A DNA stretch of 61,672 bases from NCBI RefSeq assembly GCF_019752095.1, contig NZ_JAIEMO010000044.1, positions 1 through 61,672 on the forward strand, given 5' to 3'. Below are positions 17,985-27,037 of the stretch, in pieces; positions within the stretch are counted from its first letter, which is position 1, and the number at the start of each line of letters is the position of its first letter. Origin of the DNA: Nitrosomonas sp. (lineage in GTDB: Bacteria; Pseudomonadota; Gammaproteobacteria; Burkholderiales; Nitrosomonadaceae). The notes beneath the pieces were generated by a model. That model did no database searches, was not told where the DNA came from, and saw only the letters and a program-made list of their open reading frames with translations. Position numbers and translations under genes: made by a program.

Positions 17985-19610
17985 TCAGTGTGCAAGATAA
18001 ATCCTGCTGTGAAACAAAATCAATTCATCAAGAACGCTTGCAGCATCCATAGAAGCAAGGACGAGCCCCTTAGAATAGGTAGCGATACGTTCAGCTGGGG
18101 CGCCAACGTTAAATGATGCAACGGGTAGATCCATGCACATCAATTCCTGCTCAACATAGGAAAACGTCTCAGGCCAGATTGAAGGAAACAACATAACATT
18201 CGCACCTGAGGCATCAATGAGACTAGCTAACTGATCGTATCGGTACGCCCCGGTCTGACTGACAATAGAAGGCTCACAATTTACCTCAATGGAACCAATG
18301 ACAACAATATTGACATTGATCTCACGCCGTTTAATCTCATGAGATAGCTGCTGAATAAATACCGCGCCTTTGTGGAACCCGATCTGTCCGACAACACCGA
18401 TGCGTAGTGACGCAGTCTGCTTGACCCGAGTAATCTTGTCCGCCAGATACGCAACCTGATGTGGCCTGATGGAAATCTGTGAGCTTTCAATTTGCGGATA
18501 AGCTTTCATTAAGAGCTGTGCCGTGCTGTTGGAAAAAGTAACGATTTCATCGGCAACGGCCAGGAGCGACCCCCATATTGCTCGCCACTTAGAAATATCA
18601 CGTTCGGTAAAAAGCGTAGCGAATCCATAGCGATTCTTAGGCAAACAATTATTACACACGCTTATCTCTGGAATCTGGCAATACTTCCCCTCATGATCAA
18701 GGAGAAAATGAGAAGGGCAAACCAGATAAAAATCATGTGCAAGCACTATAAGTCGAGCGGAAGTCAGCGTTTTCAATTGTATTAAGAATTGCGGAATCTC
18801 ATCTGGCTTAACAAAAGACACTGCGGTATTGTATATAATATCGCTGACTGAAAGCTGTTGGAGCGCTCTCCACAAGAATGTGATATTGGGTATTGAATAT
18901 CGAACATTCAACCGTTTGTTCCGCACGATCACCATGTGCGATAAGGTTGTCACATGATAAGTCAAGATAATTGCGCTTCGTCCCTCACGAATGATGGCTT
19001 CAACCAGACGATCCCGGTACTGATTTGCACCTCCACCCAGATTGTGATCTAAAATCACACTCAGGTTCTCGCCTTCCAGTGGCTCAAACAAAGAGGCAAG
19101 CTCTTCAGGTTTTTGCAACGCGGTTTGCGGTCTTCCATTAAGGTATCGTTTTACTTTATCAAAGAAAGAAGAAATTTTTCCTGATCGGATAAGATACAGC
19201 CCTCGCTTAAATAGAGTACCTGCTTGTCTTAGTACAATACGATTTTTAACCTTTGTATAATCATCAGAAAAGCGGATGATTTTCGAAGGCGGAACTGATA
19301 GGTCGATTACAGAGCCATCCGCCAAGGCGCATTCCAATACAATGGCATCCGGATACTTTTCATCAGAAAGCGCTCCGAACACCACATAGCCAGAATTCAG
19401 TGCTCTGATATGGTTCAGATGAGTACGCCCAACATCTTCCCGAGGTTTTCCAAAGTCGGCGTAAATATATTCTGGCGCATCTTTTTCCGCTGACGTCACC
19501 CGGAAACGAAGCGAAGCAATTTCGTGTCGAGCATGAAAAATCCAGCCAAAGCCAAACAACACATTATCCTTGACCACCAAGGAATCAATTGTCCAATATA
19601 AATCAGACAT
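17985..19610 (-). CDS. Glycosyltransferase, GT4-like, with an extra N-terminal domain
   Basis: 541 residues. Residues 1-110 form a beta-rich domain of unknown type (ends near VPPSKIIRF). Residues about 180-540 are a GT-B glycosyltransferase: SVILDHNLGGGANQYRDRL near 180-200, the donor-domain start LRIGVVGQIGFHKGA, and the sugar-nucleotide-binding acidic stretch PSIWPETFSYVEQELMC. A cysteine cluster (CPSHFLLDHEGKYC, CNNC) around 330-345 could bind a metal. Its ATG overlaps the upstream methyltransferase gene by eight bases. It probably builds the polysaccharide exported by Wzm/Wzt. The function of the N-domain is not known. Confidence 0.78.
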   Translation of the reverse strand: MSDLYWTIDSLVVKDNVLFGFGWIFHARHEIASLRFRVTSAEKDAPEYIYADFGKPREDVGRTHLNHIRALNSGYVVFGALSDEKYPDAIVLECALADGSVIDLSVPPSKIIRFSDDYTKVKNRIVLRQAGTLFKRGLYLIRSGKISSFFDKVKRYLNGRPQTALQKPEELASLFEPLEGENLSVILDHNLGGGANQYRDRLVEAIIREGRSAIILTYHVTTLSHMVIVRNKRLNVRYSIPNITFLWRALQQLSVSDIIYNTAVSFVKPDEIPQFLIQLKTLTSARLIVLAHDFYLVCPSHFLLDHEGKYCQIPEISVCNNCLPKNRYGFATLFTERDISKWRAIWGSLLAVADEIVTFSNSTAQLLMKAYPQIESSQISIRPHQVAYLADKITRVKQTASLRIGVVGQIGFHKGAVFIQQLSHEIKRREINVNIVVIGSIEVNCEPSIVSQTGAYRYDQLASLIDASGANVMLFPSIWPETFSYVEQELMCMDLPVASFNVGAPAERIATYSKGLVLASMDAASVLDELILFHSRIYLAH

Positions 19611-21594
19611 CCGGTCTCCTGCGGTTTGGGTCGAGCCTTATTATTTTTAGTAGCTTGTAGCCTCGAGAAGATTGAATAGATTCAAGTTGAGCGCGTGTTT
19701 GTGTCAATTGGCTCTGTAATTGCTGTAACTCTTGCAACCGATCAATAGCAAGCGATTCTGCGTAATCTTTGGCTTCTTCGGTTGCAACAAGTTGAGTTTG
19801 CAAACGCTGAATTTCGGCCAGACGTTCATAAGCAAATTTTTCGGCCACAGACTTTGCCAACTCTGTGCGCTTAAGTCGCGACTCCAGAACTTCTCCTGGA
19901 AAAAAGCCGGAACAACCTGGCAAGCTTGCAGCGGGAGACCAGGTTGTAAATACTCTACTCTCAACACCGGATGCAAAAATACCTAACTCGGATTCCATCC
20001 ACAAAAATCTGGAAAAATCTTCGTCGGTAGGTGAAAAACCGAGGCTATTCATAACAGCCAGAAGAAACCCTCCTCTCGTTGCCAATGCAGGATCTTGCGG
20101 CTGGGAGAATGTGGAAATGCCTTTCATCAACGATGTGATTGCACGAAAAAGCAAGTAATCGAGCGAAATCCCCTGCAACGCGCACCATTCACGATCAATG
20201 TAGACTGCTTTTCCGCCATCTGTGATAACAATATTCGACGGGATGGCGTCAAGATAATCTCCGGGAAGTAATATATCCTGCAACTCTGAGCTACACAAAT
20301 GGCCTTCCGAACGGACAATTTCCAGAATAATTTCCAGATACTTGGAAAAATAATGCTGAATTTCCTTAATAGCCCAGTCTGGTCTGGTCACGATCTCAAC
20401 AAATTTCCGGTAAAGTGTTTTTCCTTGGAAATAAGCCAAGTCACACGGAGGTTGAAAAAATAGATGGGAATTCTCTACCGGTTCAGGAAAACTATTGGTT
20501 GGAAGAGCACGACGTTTTACCAGAATAGATTCATCGGATCGGACAAAAGTAGTCTCCTTACAAAAACCAGATCTCCGGTCTGTACTAAAATAATAGGCAA
20601 GTGGGCCTGATCTCAAATCATCTTCAGAGCTATTGGCCGCAACGATCAAAAATGAATTTGCCAAATCGACAGCCAAGCCGTTGAGAAAAACAACCGGTAG
20701 AGACCGCTCCAACGAAAACAATGTCCTCTCGGGCAATTGCGCATCTTTCGTGATAGATTGACATGCAAGTTCAGTCGCATCGAAATCAGGCGCATTTAAG
20801 CCTTCGGCAGTAAGGATACAGACCGGAAGTTTATAATCAGGAAACGGAATCAGGAATTCTGACTTTGCAAAACCTGCCTGATGGATCAATTCAGAAAGGA
20901 ACCTACACCCAAACGTCTGCGGCTCATCAATTTGATAACGCCCTTCTATTCCGTACATTGCTTGCCCAAGATGATCTTCAGGCGCGCCTGCGAAATACTT
21001 AAGCCCAAGTTGATTTTCAATTGCTATAATCAGCTTGCCATTTGGCTTCAACAATGACCGTGCATGCTCAAGCATCGCTAATGCAGGATGTTCAGCTATA
21101 GCAAAAAGATTGGCATACTCCAACACTCCAATCAGCGTGATTACGTCAAATTTCTGGTCAATCAGGAACTGATCAAATTGCTCTGCAACCACCATGACAT
21201 TCGGCTGATCACGCGTTCTCAATCTAGCAATAGCAGCGCGCCGGAGACTACCTTCAAGCGCTAAAACAGTTGCACCGCATTCTCCTAAATAACGTGAAAT
21301 CGCACCGCAACCGGCGCCGACTTCAAGAATATGCCCGTTAAGATCGGATTCAAACGGGCGCAAAATATTGGCACGGACACCTGACAAATGATACAACGAA
21401 GGCCAATCTGTGCAATGGCTGCGCAACTCACTTGACAATACGCTAAGATCCTTTGTCGACCTAACAATTTGCTCAATACGTTGCTCAACTTCGTCCCCAT
21501 CGCTGTAGGTGATACTGCAATATTCAGGTCGCGACCAAATGTCGGCTTCGGCATTCGAAATATAGCCCGCTTGCAACAGAAATGATTGCATCAT
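19603..21594 (-). CDS. Methyltransferase / kinase-like / coiled-coil protein, WbdD-like chain terminator candidate
   Basis: 663 residues in three parts. Residues about 50-260 are a class I SAM-dependent methyltransferase (EVGAGCGAIS at 91-100; VITLIGVLEYAN; LLKPNGKLIIAIENQ). Residues about 330-520 look like a small-molecule-kinase fold: SILVKRR gives a candidate ATP-binding Lys360, DAIPSN a catalytic Asp449, and YIDREW a metal-binding Asp467. Residues about 570-645 are a heptad-rich coiled coil, then a basic tail (PNRRRPDV). This order matches WbdD of E. coli O9a, a methyltransferase-kinase that caps O-antigen chains and whose coiled coil sets chain length. It overlaps wzt by an ATGA and the next gene by eight bases. 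The methyltransferase is certain; the kinase part is inferred from motifs. Confidence 0.75.
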   Translation of the reverse strand: MMQSFLLQAGYISNAEADIWSRPEYCSITYSDGDEVEQRIEQIVRSTKDLSVLSSELRSHCTDWPSLYHLSGVRANILRPFESDLNGHILEVGAGCGAISRYLGECGATVLALEGSLRRAAIARLRTRDQPNVMVVAEQFDQFLIDQKFDVITLIGVLEYANLFAIAEHPALAMLEHARSLLKPNGKLIIAIENQLGLKYFAGAPEDHLGQAMYGIEGRYQIDEPQTFGCRFLSELIHQAGFAKSEFLIPFPDYKLPVCILTAEGLNAPDFDATELACQSITKDAQLPERTLFSLERSLPVVFLNGLAVDLANSFLIVAANSSEDDLRSGPLAYYFSTDRRSGFCKETTFVRSDESILVKRRALPTNSFPEPVENSHLFFQPPCDLAYFQGKTLYRKFVEIVTRPDWAIKEIQHYFSKYLEIILEIVRSEGHLCSSELQDILLPGDYLDAIPSNIVITDGGKAVYIDREWCALQGISLDYLLFRAITSLMKGISTFSQPQDPALATRGGFLLAVMNSLGFSPTDEDFSRFLWMESELGIFASGVESRVFTTWSPAASLPGCSGFFPGEVLESRLKRTELAKSVAEKFAYERLAEIQRLQTQLVATEEAKDYAESLAIDRLQELQQLQSQLTQTRAQLESIQSSRGYKLLKIIRLDPNRRRPDV

Positions 21595-22934
21595 ATTATT
21601 TCCTGTACTGTCAGTTCCAGCTCTAGATCACACAAACCAAAAAATGCAGTAACTGGGCTCACCTGCAGATGAATGGCATCATACCGTCTATCATGCGGAA
21701 TCACTTCCCCATTCTGTTGGGTTGCAACTCCTAGAGAAATAAAATAATCTCCCGGTGCAAGTCGGCAATTAAAAACAGCATCGGCAACTATCACCGTATC
21801 TTTTTTACCCAATGACTCAAAGGCTGCCACTTGCAGCGTTGTAGAATTAGCACCGTAAACTGTAACACCTGCCTTAGTTTTGATAGTGATACCCAGAATC
21901 GGATATATCAGGTCGGCGTGGAACCTTATCACAACACCCAGCGTAATGGACTGCCCTGTCGTAACCACTGATGGATAAAGCTCATTCCCAGCTGACAAAT
22001 AGAAATCAAGAATTGTTGCCGACCCATCTCCCCAACGATACTCATGCGGGTTATATCCAGCACGCGTAGCAAATACATCGTCGATGTAATTCAGCATGAG
22101 CGGATCACTTTCTATATCCGTGGAAAAGCTGGGAATAGTGGAAGAAGGTAGCAGACTAGATTCTTTACGCGCCTTACCAAATAACAAATCCATATAGCGA
22201 TTAGTGACATGTCGTGGCTCGCCGGTCACCACGACGGAACCTTCATTGAGTAGCATCGCGCGGGAGCAATGCGTCACAATCTGCTCACTGGAATGTGTCA
22301 CTAATAAGATGCATGCCCCCTTGTCTTTGAGTCGTTTTAAACACTCAAAGCACTTAGCTTGAAACTTTGCATCGCCTACTGCCAAGGCCTCGTCAACAAT
22401 CAATATATCCGGAGAAATCTGGGCTTGAACAGCAAAAGCAAGGCGCACCATCATCCCACTAGAATATGTCTTGACCGGCTGTTCAATAAATTCACCGATG
22501 TCGGCAAAGGCCGCAATATCATCAAAACGCGCATCTATCTCTTCCTGGCTCAAACCCAGCACGGTAGCATTCATGTAAACATTTTCCCGCCCAGTGAACT
22601 CTGGATTGAAGCCTGACCCCAATTCCAGCAACGCGGCAATACGTCCGTAGGTCTGGACATTACCACTGGTCGGATTCAACGTACCGCAAATCATTTGTAG
22701 CAAAGTAGACTTGCCGCAACCATTGCGGCCAATAATGCCGACCGTCTCACCCTTCTTGATCTCGAATGAAATATCCTTCAACACCCAAAATTCACGAAAA
22801 TATTGCTTAGACTTTCGCCCAGCCAGGCGTTGCAAACGGGGAAGAATGATTTGCTTGAGGAAATCGCGCGGATGATCGTAAATCTGATAACACTTGCTCA
22901 GGTCTTCGACCTTAACGGCAATGTCAGAGGACAT
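21591..22934 (-). CDS. wzt: Polysaccharide ABC exporter ATPase with C-terminal substrate domain (Wzt type)
   Basis: 447 residues from the ATG at 22934, which overlaps the permease stop; a TTG 12 codons earlier is unlikely. The nucleotide-binding domain has Walker A GRNGCGKST (69-77), the signature region TYSSGMMVRLAFAV and Walker B ILIVDEALAVGD. A separate C-terminal domain (about 290-447, beta-sandwich-like, HEYRWGDGSATILDFYL onward) matches the Wzt C-domain that reads the modified non-reducing end of the glycan. That fits the methyltransferase/kinase-like gene immediately downstream. It powers export of undecaprenyl-linked polysaccharide to the periplasm together with Wzm. Confidence 0.9.
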   Translation of the reverse strand: MSSDIAVKVEDLSKCYQIYDHPRDFLKQIILPRLQRLAGRKSKQYFREFWVLKDISFEIKKGETVGIIGRNGCGKSTLLQMICGTLNPTSGNVQTYGRIAALLELGSGFNPEFTGRENVYMNATVLGLSQEEIDARFDDIAAFADIGEFIEQPVKTYSSGMMVRLAFAVQAQISPDILIVDEALAVGDAKFQAKCFECLKRLKDKGACILLVTHSSEQIVTHCSRAMLLNEGSVVVTGEPRHVTNRYMDLLFGKARKESSLLPSSTIPSFSTDIESDPLMLNYIDDVFATRAGYNPHEYRWGDGSATILDFYLSAGNELYPSVVTTGQSITLGVVIRFHADLIYPILGITIKTKAGVTVYGANSTTLQVAAFESLGKKDTVIVADAVFNCRLAPGDYFISLGVATQQNGEVIPHDRRYDAIHLQVSPVTAFFGLCDLELELTVQEII

Positions 22935-23751
22935 TAGCAAATCCCTTGCGTGTCTTCTGAAACCAAGCAAAACCCAGCCACGCCGTTATCGCGGAAAGTA
23001 TCAAGTAGATAATCCATCCCTGCCAGCTTATTCCATATCCCCAAATCATCACGCCACGAGCTTGTTCGATGACAAATGTCAGTGGATTAATTTGCAGAAA
23101 TCGATGATATTCCGTAGGCAAGGCAGTGATCGGATAAAAGATCGGTGACAAAAACAACAGCGCCGTCGTCATCACGCCAACAATTTGACTGACATCGCGT
23201 AAAAATACGCCCAATGCTGCCAGAAACCAACTAAGCCCTAAAGTCAGCAATAAAAATGGAAACAGCAGCAAAGGAAACAATAAAAGCGTTGCTTGCGGTA
23301 CGCCAAAAAAAAACAAGTAAAAAATCAGCCAAACCAGAAAACTGATCAAAAAGTGAAAAACTGCAGAACCAATGGTAACAATGGGTAGTATTTCCAAGGG
23401 AAACACCACTTTCTTAACGTAGTTCACATTTCCCAATATCAAACCCGGAGATCTATTGATGCACTCTGCAAACAAGTTATAGATCATCAGGCCAGCAAAC
23501 AACACCAAGGCAAATTCGGTTCTGGAATCGGTCCCGCCTGCCCAGCGCGCCTTGAATACCACGCTAAAAACAAATGTATAAATAATCAGCATCAAGACTG
23601 GATTAAAGAACGACCATAATATTCCCATAATCGAACCGCGATAGCGGCCAATAACTTCCCGTTTGATCAGGGAATAGATCAGACTTCGATGGGTCTTAAG
23701 TGTGTTGACTAAGGTAAATGGAGAGATCGATCGAGCAGCGTGCGGATTCAA
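22924..23751 (-). CDS. wzm: Polysaccharide ABC exporter permease (Wzm type)
   Basis: 275 residues. The start is TTG at 23751 with GGA nine bases upstream; no ATG occurs before codon 40. Six membrane helices are evident, with the ABC-2 family features LIKREVIGRYRGSIMGILWSFFNPVLMLIIYTF and a final IWGYGISWQGW loop. It forms the membrane channel for Wzt-driven export of O-antigen or capsular polysaccharide. It is the first gene of a five-gene minus-strand operon (wzm, wzt, methyltransferase, two glycosyltransferases) whose members overlap or nearly touch, implying one transcript starting in 23752-24100. Confidence 0.9.
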   Translation of the reverse strand: MNPHAARSISPFTLVNTLKTHRSLIYSLIKREVIGRYRGSIMGILWSFFNPVLMLIIYTFVFSVVFKARWAGGTDSRTEFALVLFAGLMIYNLFAECINRSPGLILGNVNYVKKVVFPLEILPIVTIGSAVFHFLISFLVWLIFYLFFFGVPQATLLLFPLLLFPFLLLTLGLSWFLAALGVFLRDVSQIVGVMTTALLFLSPIFYPITALPTEYHRFLQINPLTFVIEQARGVMIWGYGISWQGWIIYLILSAITAWLGFAWFQKTRKGFANVL

Positions 23752-24592
23752 TTTTAATATTCCAAGCTTACAAACAAACTTTCTAATCTTTCAAAATACG
23801 TAAACCCTTCCCGAAAGCACTTCTGCAGAAAATGGAAGAAAATTCCTACCCACTCATATTGCTTAATTACAGAATTATGACAACGATAACAGGTGTCGTA
23901 TTATCTACAAAAACGTGAATGAGCGCGAGTTATTTATCAGACAAGCTATTGAAAAACATAATTGAGACAATCATTGCAAGAAAAACAAATAAGCAAGCTC
24001 AATATATGCTTGATCAAATCTACGACTATGCATTACATCCCAGCAGCACTACCTCTGTCACACGTATGAAGCTGTTCAGTGCGCTATTCTAGTGAAATTT
24101 TCTAGCAATCGATGTGACTAATGTCACACGACATGCTTTTTATCTTTTTAAGTCACACCCCTCATTCCGAACGTAGAGAAAAATCTTCCAGAATATATTT
24201 TTACCACAAGCATCATGCTACGCCGCGTATTCTTAAAACCATCCTTGACGCTGCTTGGGGCAGATTTGCTCTAGCCGCAATGACGCAGCCAAAGTCAACT
24301 GGAAAACGATACAAATCCCCCTTGGTGGAGAAATTTCAGTATTACTAGGATGAAACGTTTTGGCCGCAACTGAAAACCGGCCAGTTTGTCACCCCCGTGC
24401 GGAAATTTAACAATCCTGCGATGAGTAAGCAGCCCGCATCGATCGGCAAGAACATAAACTCAGTTTCCTGCTCCGAAAAAACAACACCACCGTCTAGCAA
24501 CTGATTGATCGCGGAGAAAAAATGCCAGCTTTGATTGTAGGGTTGAAAAAAAGTAATAATTCGTGGGATCAGGTCATGGTGGAAGTGAGATG
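23752..24592. other. Non-coding accessory DNA upstream of wzm
   Basis: About 840 bases without a supportable gene. Short frames (for example 24121-24348 plus, 24345-24605 minus) show no recognisable domain. The stretch 24360-24400 carries an imperfect inverted repeat around GGCC (TGGCC...GGCCA), possibly an insertion-sequence remnant, but too little is left to name it. It must include the promoter of the wzm operon; I cannot identify its boxes. Confidence 0.4.
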
Positions 24593-24962
24593 GCTTACAT
24601 AGCACATAAAAATCATACGCTAGAGCAACATTTAATGAGCGTGGCTGAAAAAGCCAGAGGATTTGCCGCCAAGATAAACTTGGATGAGCAGGGTGAATTG
24701 ATTGGGTGGGTTATTAAACGATTTAGGTAAATACAGCGCCCAATTCCAAACTTATATCCAATCGGATATTGGCTTGATTAACAAAGATGAAGACGATTAT
24801 GTCGATGCGCAGGGTTTAAGAGGCAAGATAGATCATTCCACCGCAGGCGCCCATCTCATTTGGAATGAGCTATCCATACAAGGTAAATTGGGGCCGGTTG
24901 TAGGTCAACTTTTATCGTTGTGTGTTGCACCACATCACTGTGGCGCCCGGCCACACGGCTAG
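24593..24962 (+). pseudogene. Relic of the Cas3 HD nuclease domain (frameshifted, truncated)
   Basis: From the ATG at 24593 the frame reads AYIAHKNHTLEQHLMSVAEK and continues to GELIG, then breaks at a G-rich spot near 24702. In the +1 frame it continues GLLNDLGKYSAQFQTY, KIDHSTAGAHLIWNEL and LLSLCVAPHHCG and stops at 24960-24962. Together these are the ordered motifs of the Cas3 HD domain (NHTLEQHL, HDLGK, DHSTAGA, SHHSG). The catalytic HD has become ND, the frame is broken, and everything after the HD domain (helicase, C-terminal part) is missing. No cas genes or CRISPR array are nearby. It is a decayed fragment of a former type I CRISPR-Cas locus. Confidence 0.8.
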
Positions 24963-24963
24963 A

Positions 24964-25722
24964 CTAAGGCCTTGGCCACACTTGAGCTCCGTTAAAAATA
25001 ATCGGCATATCGCGATCCACTTGTTCGGCAGATGGGCTTACTGATACTTGCTGACCTGTGCCACCACAAGATTCCGGTAATGGATTTGTTTTCAGATTAC
25101 GATTTACGGTGAACGTCACTGGAAGATCATAAGCATGACCTCCTGGCAATCCATCATACTTTGAGCCAACTGCCGGAGTCCAAAAATTGACTGCATCGCC
25201 ATTATTCATGTTACCGATGCCGGTTATTCTGCAAATATCAGCTGCCGCAATGTTAATTATTACCGACTTGGCACATGATGCGTCGTTAAACAGTATCGCA
25301 CTGGAAACAAACGGTATGCGGCCCCATGCATAAGGCGCCAAGGTTCGTCCACCACCAAACCATAATCCGGTAGTATTTCCATTTGCATCTGTTTTCCGAT
25401 CCTGCTCGCTGAATAAGGAGCGATCTTGTATGAATTGAATCGCTCCACCCCAGTTTAAAAGGAATTCATCAATTAAACCATTATGCGGATTTCCGTCGAC
25501 AGTAATCGTCGAGTCCGCGCCATCTGGAAAGACAATACTATGACCAATTACAGGGCTCTCGCCGCATCCATGTGTAATCACAATATGATTATTAGACGGT
25601 TTTCCTTCAGCAATTTTAGGTGGCTCTATCACTGTGTGCGCGATGGCTTGCTGAAAAAAACCAGCGATCAATAAAATGACTGCCAGAAGATGTTGAATGA
25701 GCAATCTTGATGTCGTTTGCAT
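24964..25722 (-). CDS. Exported protein resembling YcnI/DUF1775
   Basis: 252 residues with AAAGGA eight bases before the ATG. A clear signal peptide (hydrophobic to about residue 26) ends in AIA, leaving His as the first mature residue: HTVIEPPKIAEG. A few residues later comes ITHGCGESPVIGHSIVFPDG. A mature N-terminal histidine and a THGC motif are features of YcnI-type (DUF1775) proteins, some of which bind copper through that histidine. The rest (WFGGGRTLAPYAWGRIPFVSS, several cysteines) is not recognised. No copper genes are adjacent. Periplasmic location is well supported; the copper role is inference. Its stop lies one base from the end of the Cas3 relic. Confidence 0.6.
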   Translation of the reverse strand: MQTTSRLLIQHLLAVILLIAGFFQQAIAHTVIEPPKIAEGKPSNNHIVITHGCGESPVIGHSIVFPDGADSTITVDGNPHNGLIDEFLLNWGGAIQFIQDRSLFSEQDRKTDANGNTTGLWFGGGRTLAPYAWGRIPFVSSAILFNDASCAKSVIINIAAADICRITGIGNMNNGDAVNFWTPAVGSKYDGLPGGHAYDLPVTFTVNRNLKTNPLPESCGGTGQQVSVSPSAEQVDRDMPIIFNGAQVWPRP

Positions 25723-26283
25723 TTCATGTTTCCTTTAACAGACTATCTATTCGAATTAATGCTAAGAAGTAAAAAATATCAGCTGGGAATAAGCAAAGGA
25801 CTCACCTGAAATATGTATCTTTTTTTCAGGACACCGCCCACTTTACTTTTTGTATTATCAATTACCGATGCTTGATTAACAATGCGGCATTTTGTCGCAT
25901 GTGAAATTTTTAGAGTGAATCGATCACGTCACCGAATACGGCGTCCGAAGTCAATAAACAATCGAATGAATACCTATTATTATGGATTGATTTCAAACTG
26001 ACTTGAGCTGTCAAACTTCCATGCCAACAAGAACATCTTTAGGGGGATAAATACCGGAGGAATTAAATCAATGAATTTTCCGCACTGAACCGTGCAACGC
26101 TAAACTAAAATTCTAATACCAGAACAAAACAATAACTCAGAGGGCTTTCAATAGACTACAAGCATTTGATTACCACTTCGACCAGAAATAAATGGTTATT
26201 TTAACATTTCCGGCCGGTGGGATTATGATGTAACAAGGCATTGCGACTTGCTATCAAGCACTTGGATTATTCAGAAATAGCTG
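25723..26283. other. Intergenic region upstream of the YcnI-like gene
   Basis: About 560 bases without a gene. It should contain the promoter for the YcnI-like gene (minus strand), which I cannot pinpoint. Near the right end it carries a diverged hairpin related to the one at 2452-2495 (see 26173-26220). Otherwise I see nothing in it. Confidence 0.45.
26173..26220. repeat. Diverged copy of the 2452-2495 hairpin
   Basis: The stretch beginning CACTTCGACCAGAAATAA and ending in ACATTTCCGGCCG aligns with 2451-2493. The substitutions in the stem keep pairing on the minus-strand RNA as G-U wobbles but break it on the plus strand. It lies 64 bases past the stop of the minus-strand membrane-protein gene, so it may act as that gene's terminator. 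Confidence 0.45.
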
Positions 26284-26676
26284 TTATGCAAATATAGCCG
26301 TTAACTTTGCCAGCAATCCATCAATCATGGGCTGAAACACGCCCAGAAAATTCGGTAGTTGCAATATACCGACAATAAGTATCAATAAACCGCCAGCAAC
26401 TATCCCATATTTAAGACCTTTTGCAAAATTCGCCGATGCAGGCGCACGTGTATAGGTGTGATTAGAAAATGCCAAAAATATTTTGAGTATGCCCAGCAAA
26501 ACACCCGCAGCGATACACCCTAAAAACAAATGCAGTGCACAAAAAATTCTTTTAATTAAAGTCTCATCAGCAAACTCCAGGCTTGAAAAACGAAGACAAA
26601 CAATAATTACAAACAGCAAAATGAGGGAGTTCCAAAAACCTCCAAATCTCATTCTAACTTCACTTTCCATACTCAT
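26284..26676 (-). CDS. Small membrane protein of unknown function
   Basis: 130 residues with GGGAG about six bases before the ATG, so translation is likely. Three membrane helices can be seen: about 13-30 (LILLFVIIVCLRF), 45-68 (LHLFLGCIAAGVLLGILKIFLAF) and 88-107 (GLKYGIVAGGLLILIVGILQL). The loops carry basic residues. I do not recognise the family. It stands alone on the minus strand, between the YcnI-like gene and the giant RTX gene, with a hairpin downstream. No function can be given. Confidence 0.6.
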   Translation of the reverse strand: MSMESEVRMRFGGFWNSLILLFVIIVCLRFSSLEFADETLIKRIFCALHLFLGCIAAGVLLGILKIFLAFSNHTYTRAPASANFAKGLKYGIVAGGLLILIVGILQLPNFLGVFQPMIDGLLAKLTAIFA

Positions 26677-27037
26677 ATACCGCTCCCTTTAGAATAAATG
26701 TATACCAAAATAGAATAAAAAATTATTTACAGATATTTATAAAAACTTGACACATCAATTTTGCACGCCCTATCCAGGTTGAACATTCAGAGTTGATCTC
26801 AACGCTCATGCCCTTTCACTTTATAGCTTGATGATTATAGCGAAATTAACCTGGATTGTAGTCACACGCGCAATAAATTTCTTATTGCTTAAAATTATCC
26901 GTTCACAAATCGGAGAAATGAACCAGGAATGGCCAGTAGCCAATATTAAGATTCTATGCGGCAGGTGTCCCGCATTAGAAGTAGCAGAAATTAAACCCGC
27001 AAAGATTCAATCAAGGCTATCAAGAAAATAGAAAAGC
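26677..27037. other. Intergenic region after the RTX lipase gene
   Basis: About 360 bases. A 67-codon plus-strand frame (26828-27031) ends in a polar stretch (GRCPALEVAEIKPAKIQ) that could be a gene fragment, but it has no recognisable family. The promoter of the small membrane-protein gene must lie here. No terminator with a clear stem and T-run is seen after the RTX gene. Confidence 0.35.

Noticed and set aside
24345..24605. 86-residue minus-strand frame before the Cas3 relic
   Set aside because: It overlaps the start of the Cas3 relic on the other strand and has no domain. An insertion-sequence remnant was considered because of a GGCC inverted repeat but could not be supported.
26828..27031. 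67-residue plus-strand frame after the RTX gene
   Set aside because: Possible gene fragment (GRCPALEVAEIK) but no family, no ribosome binding site, and nothing downstream to join it to.
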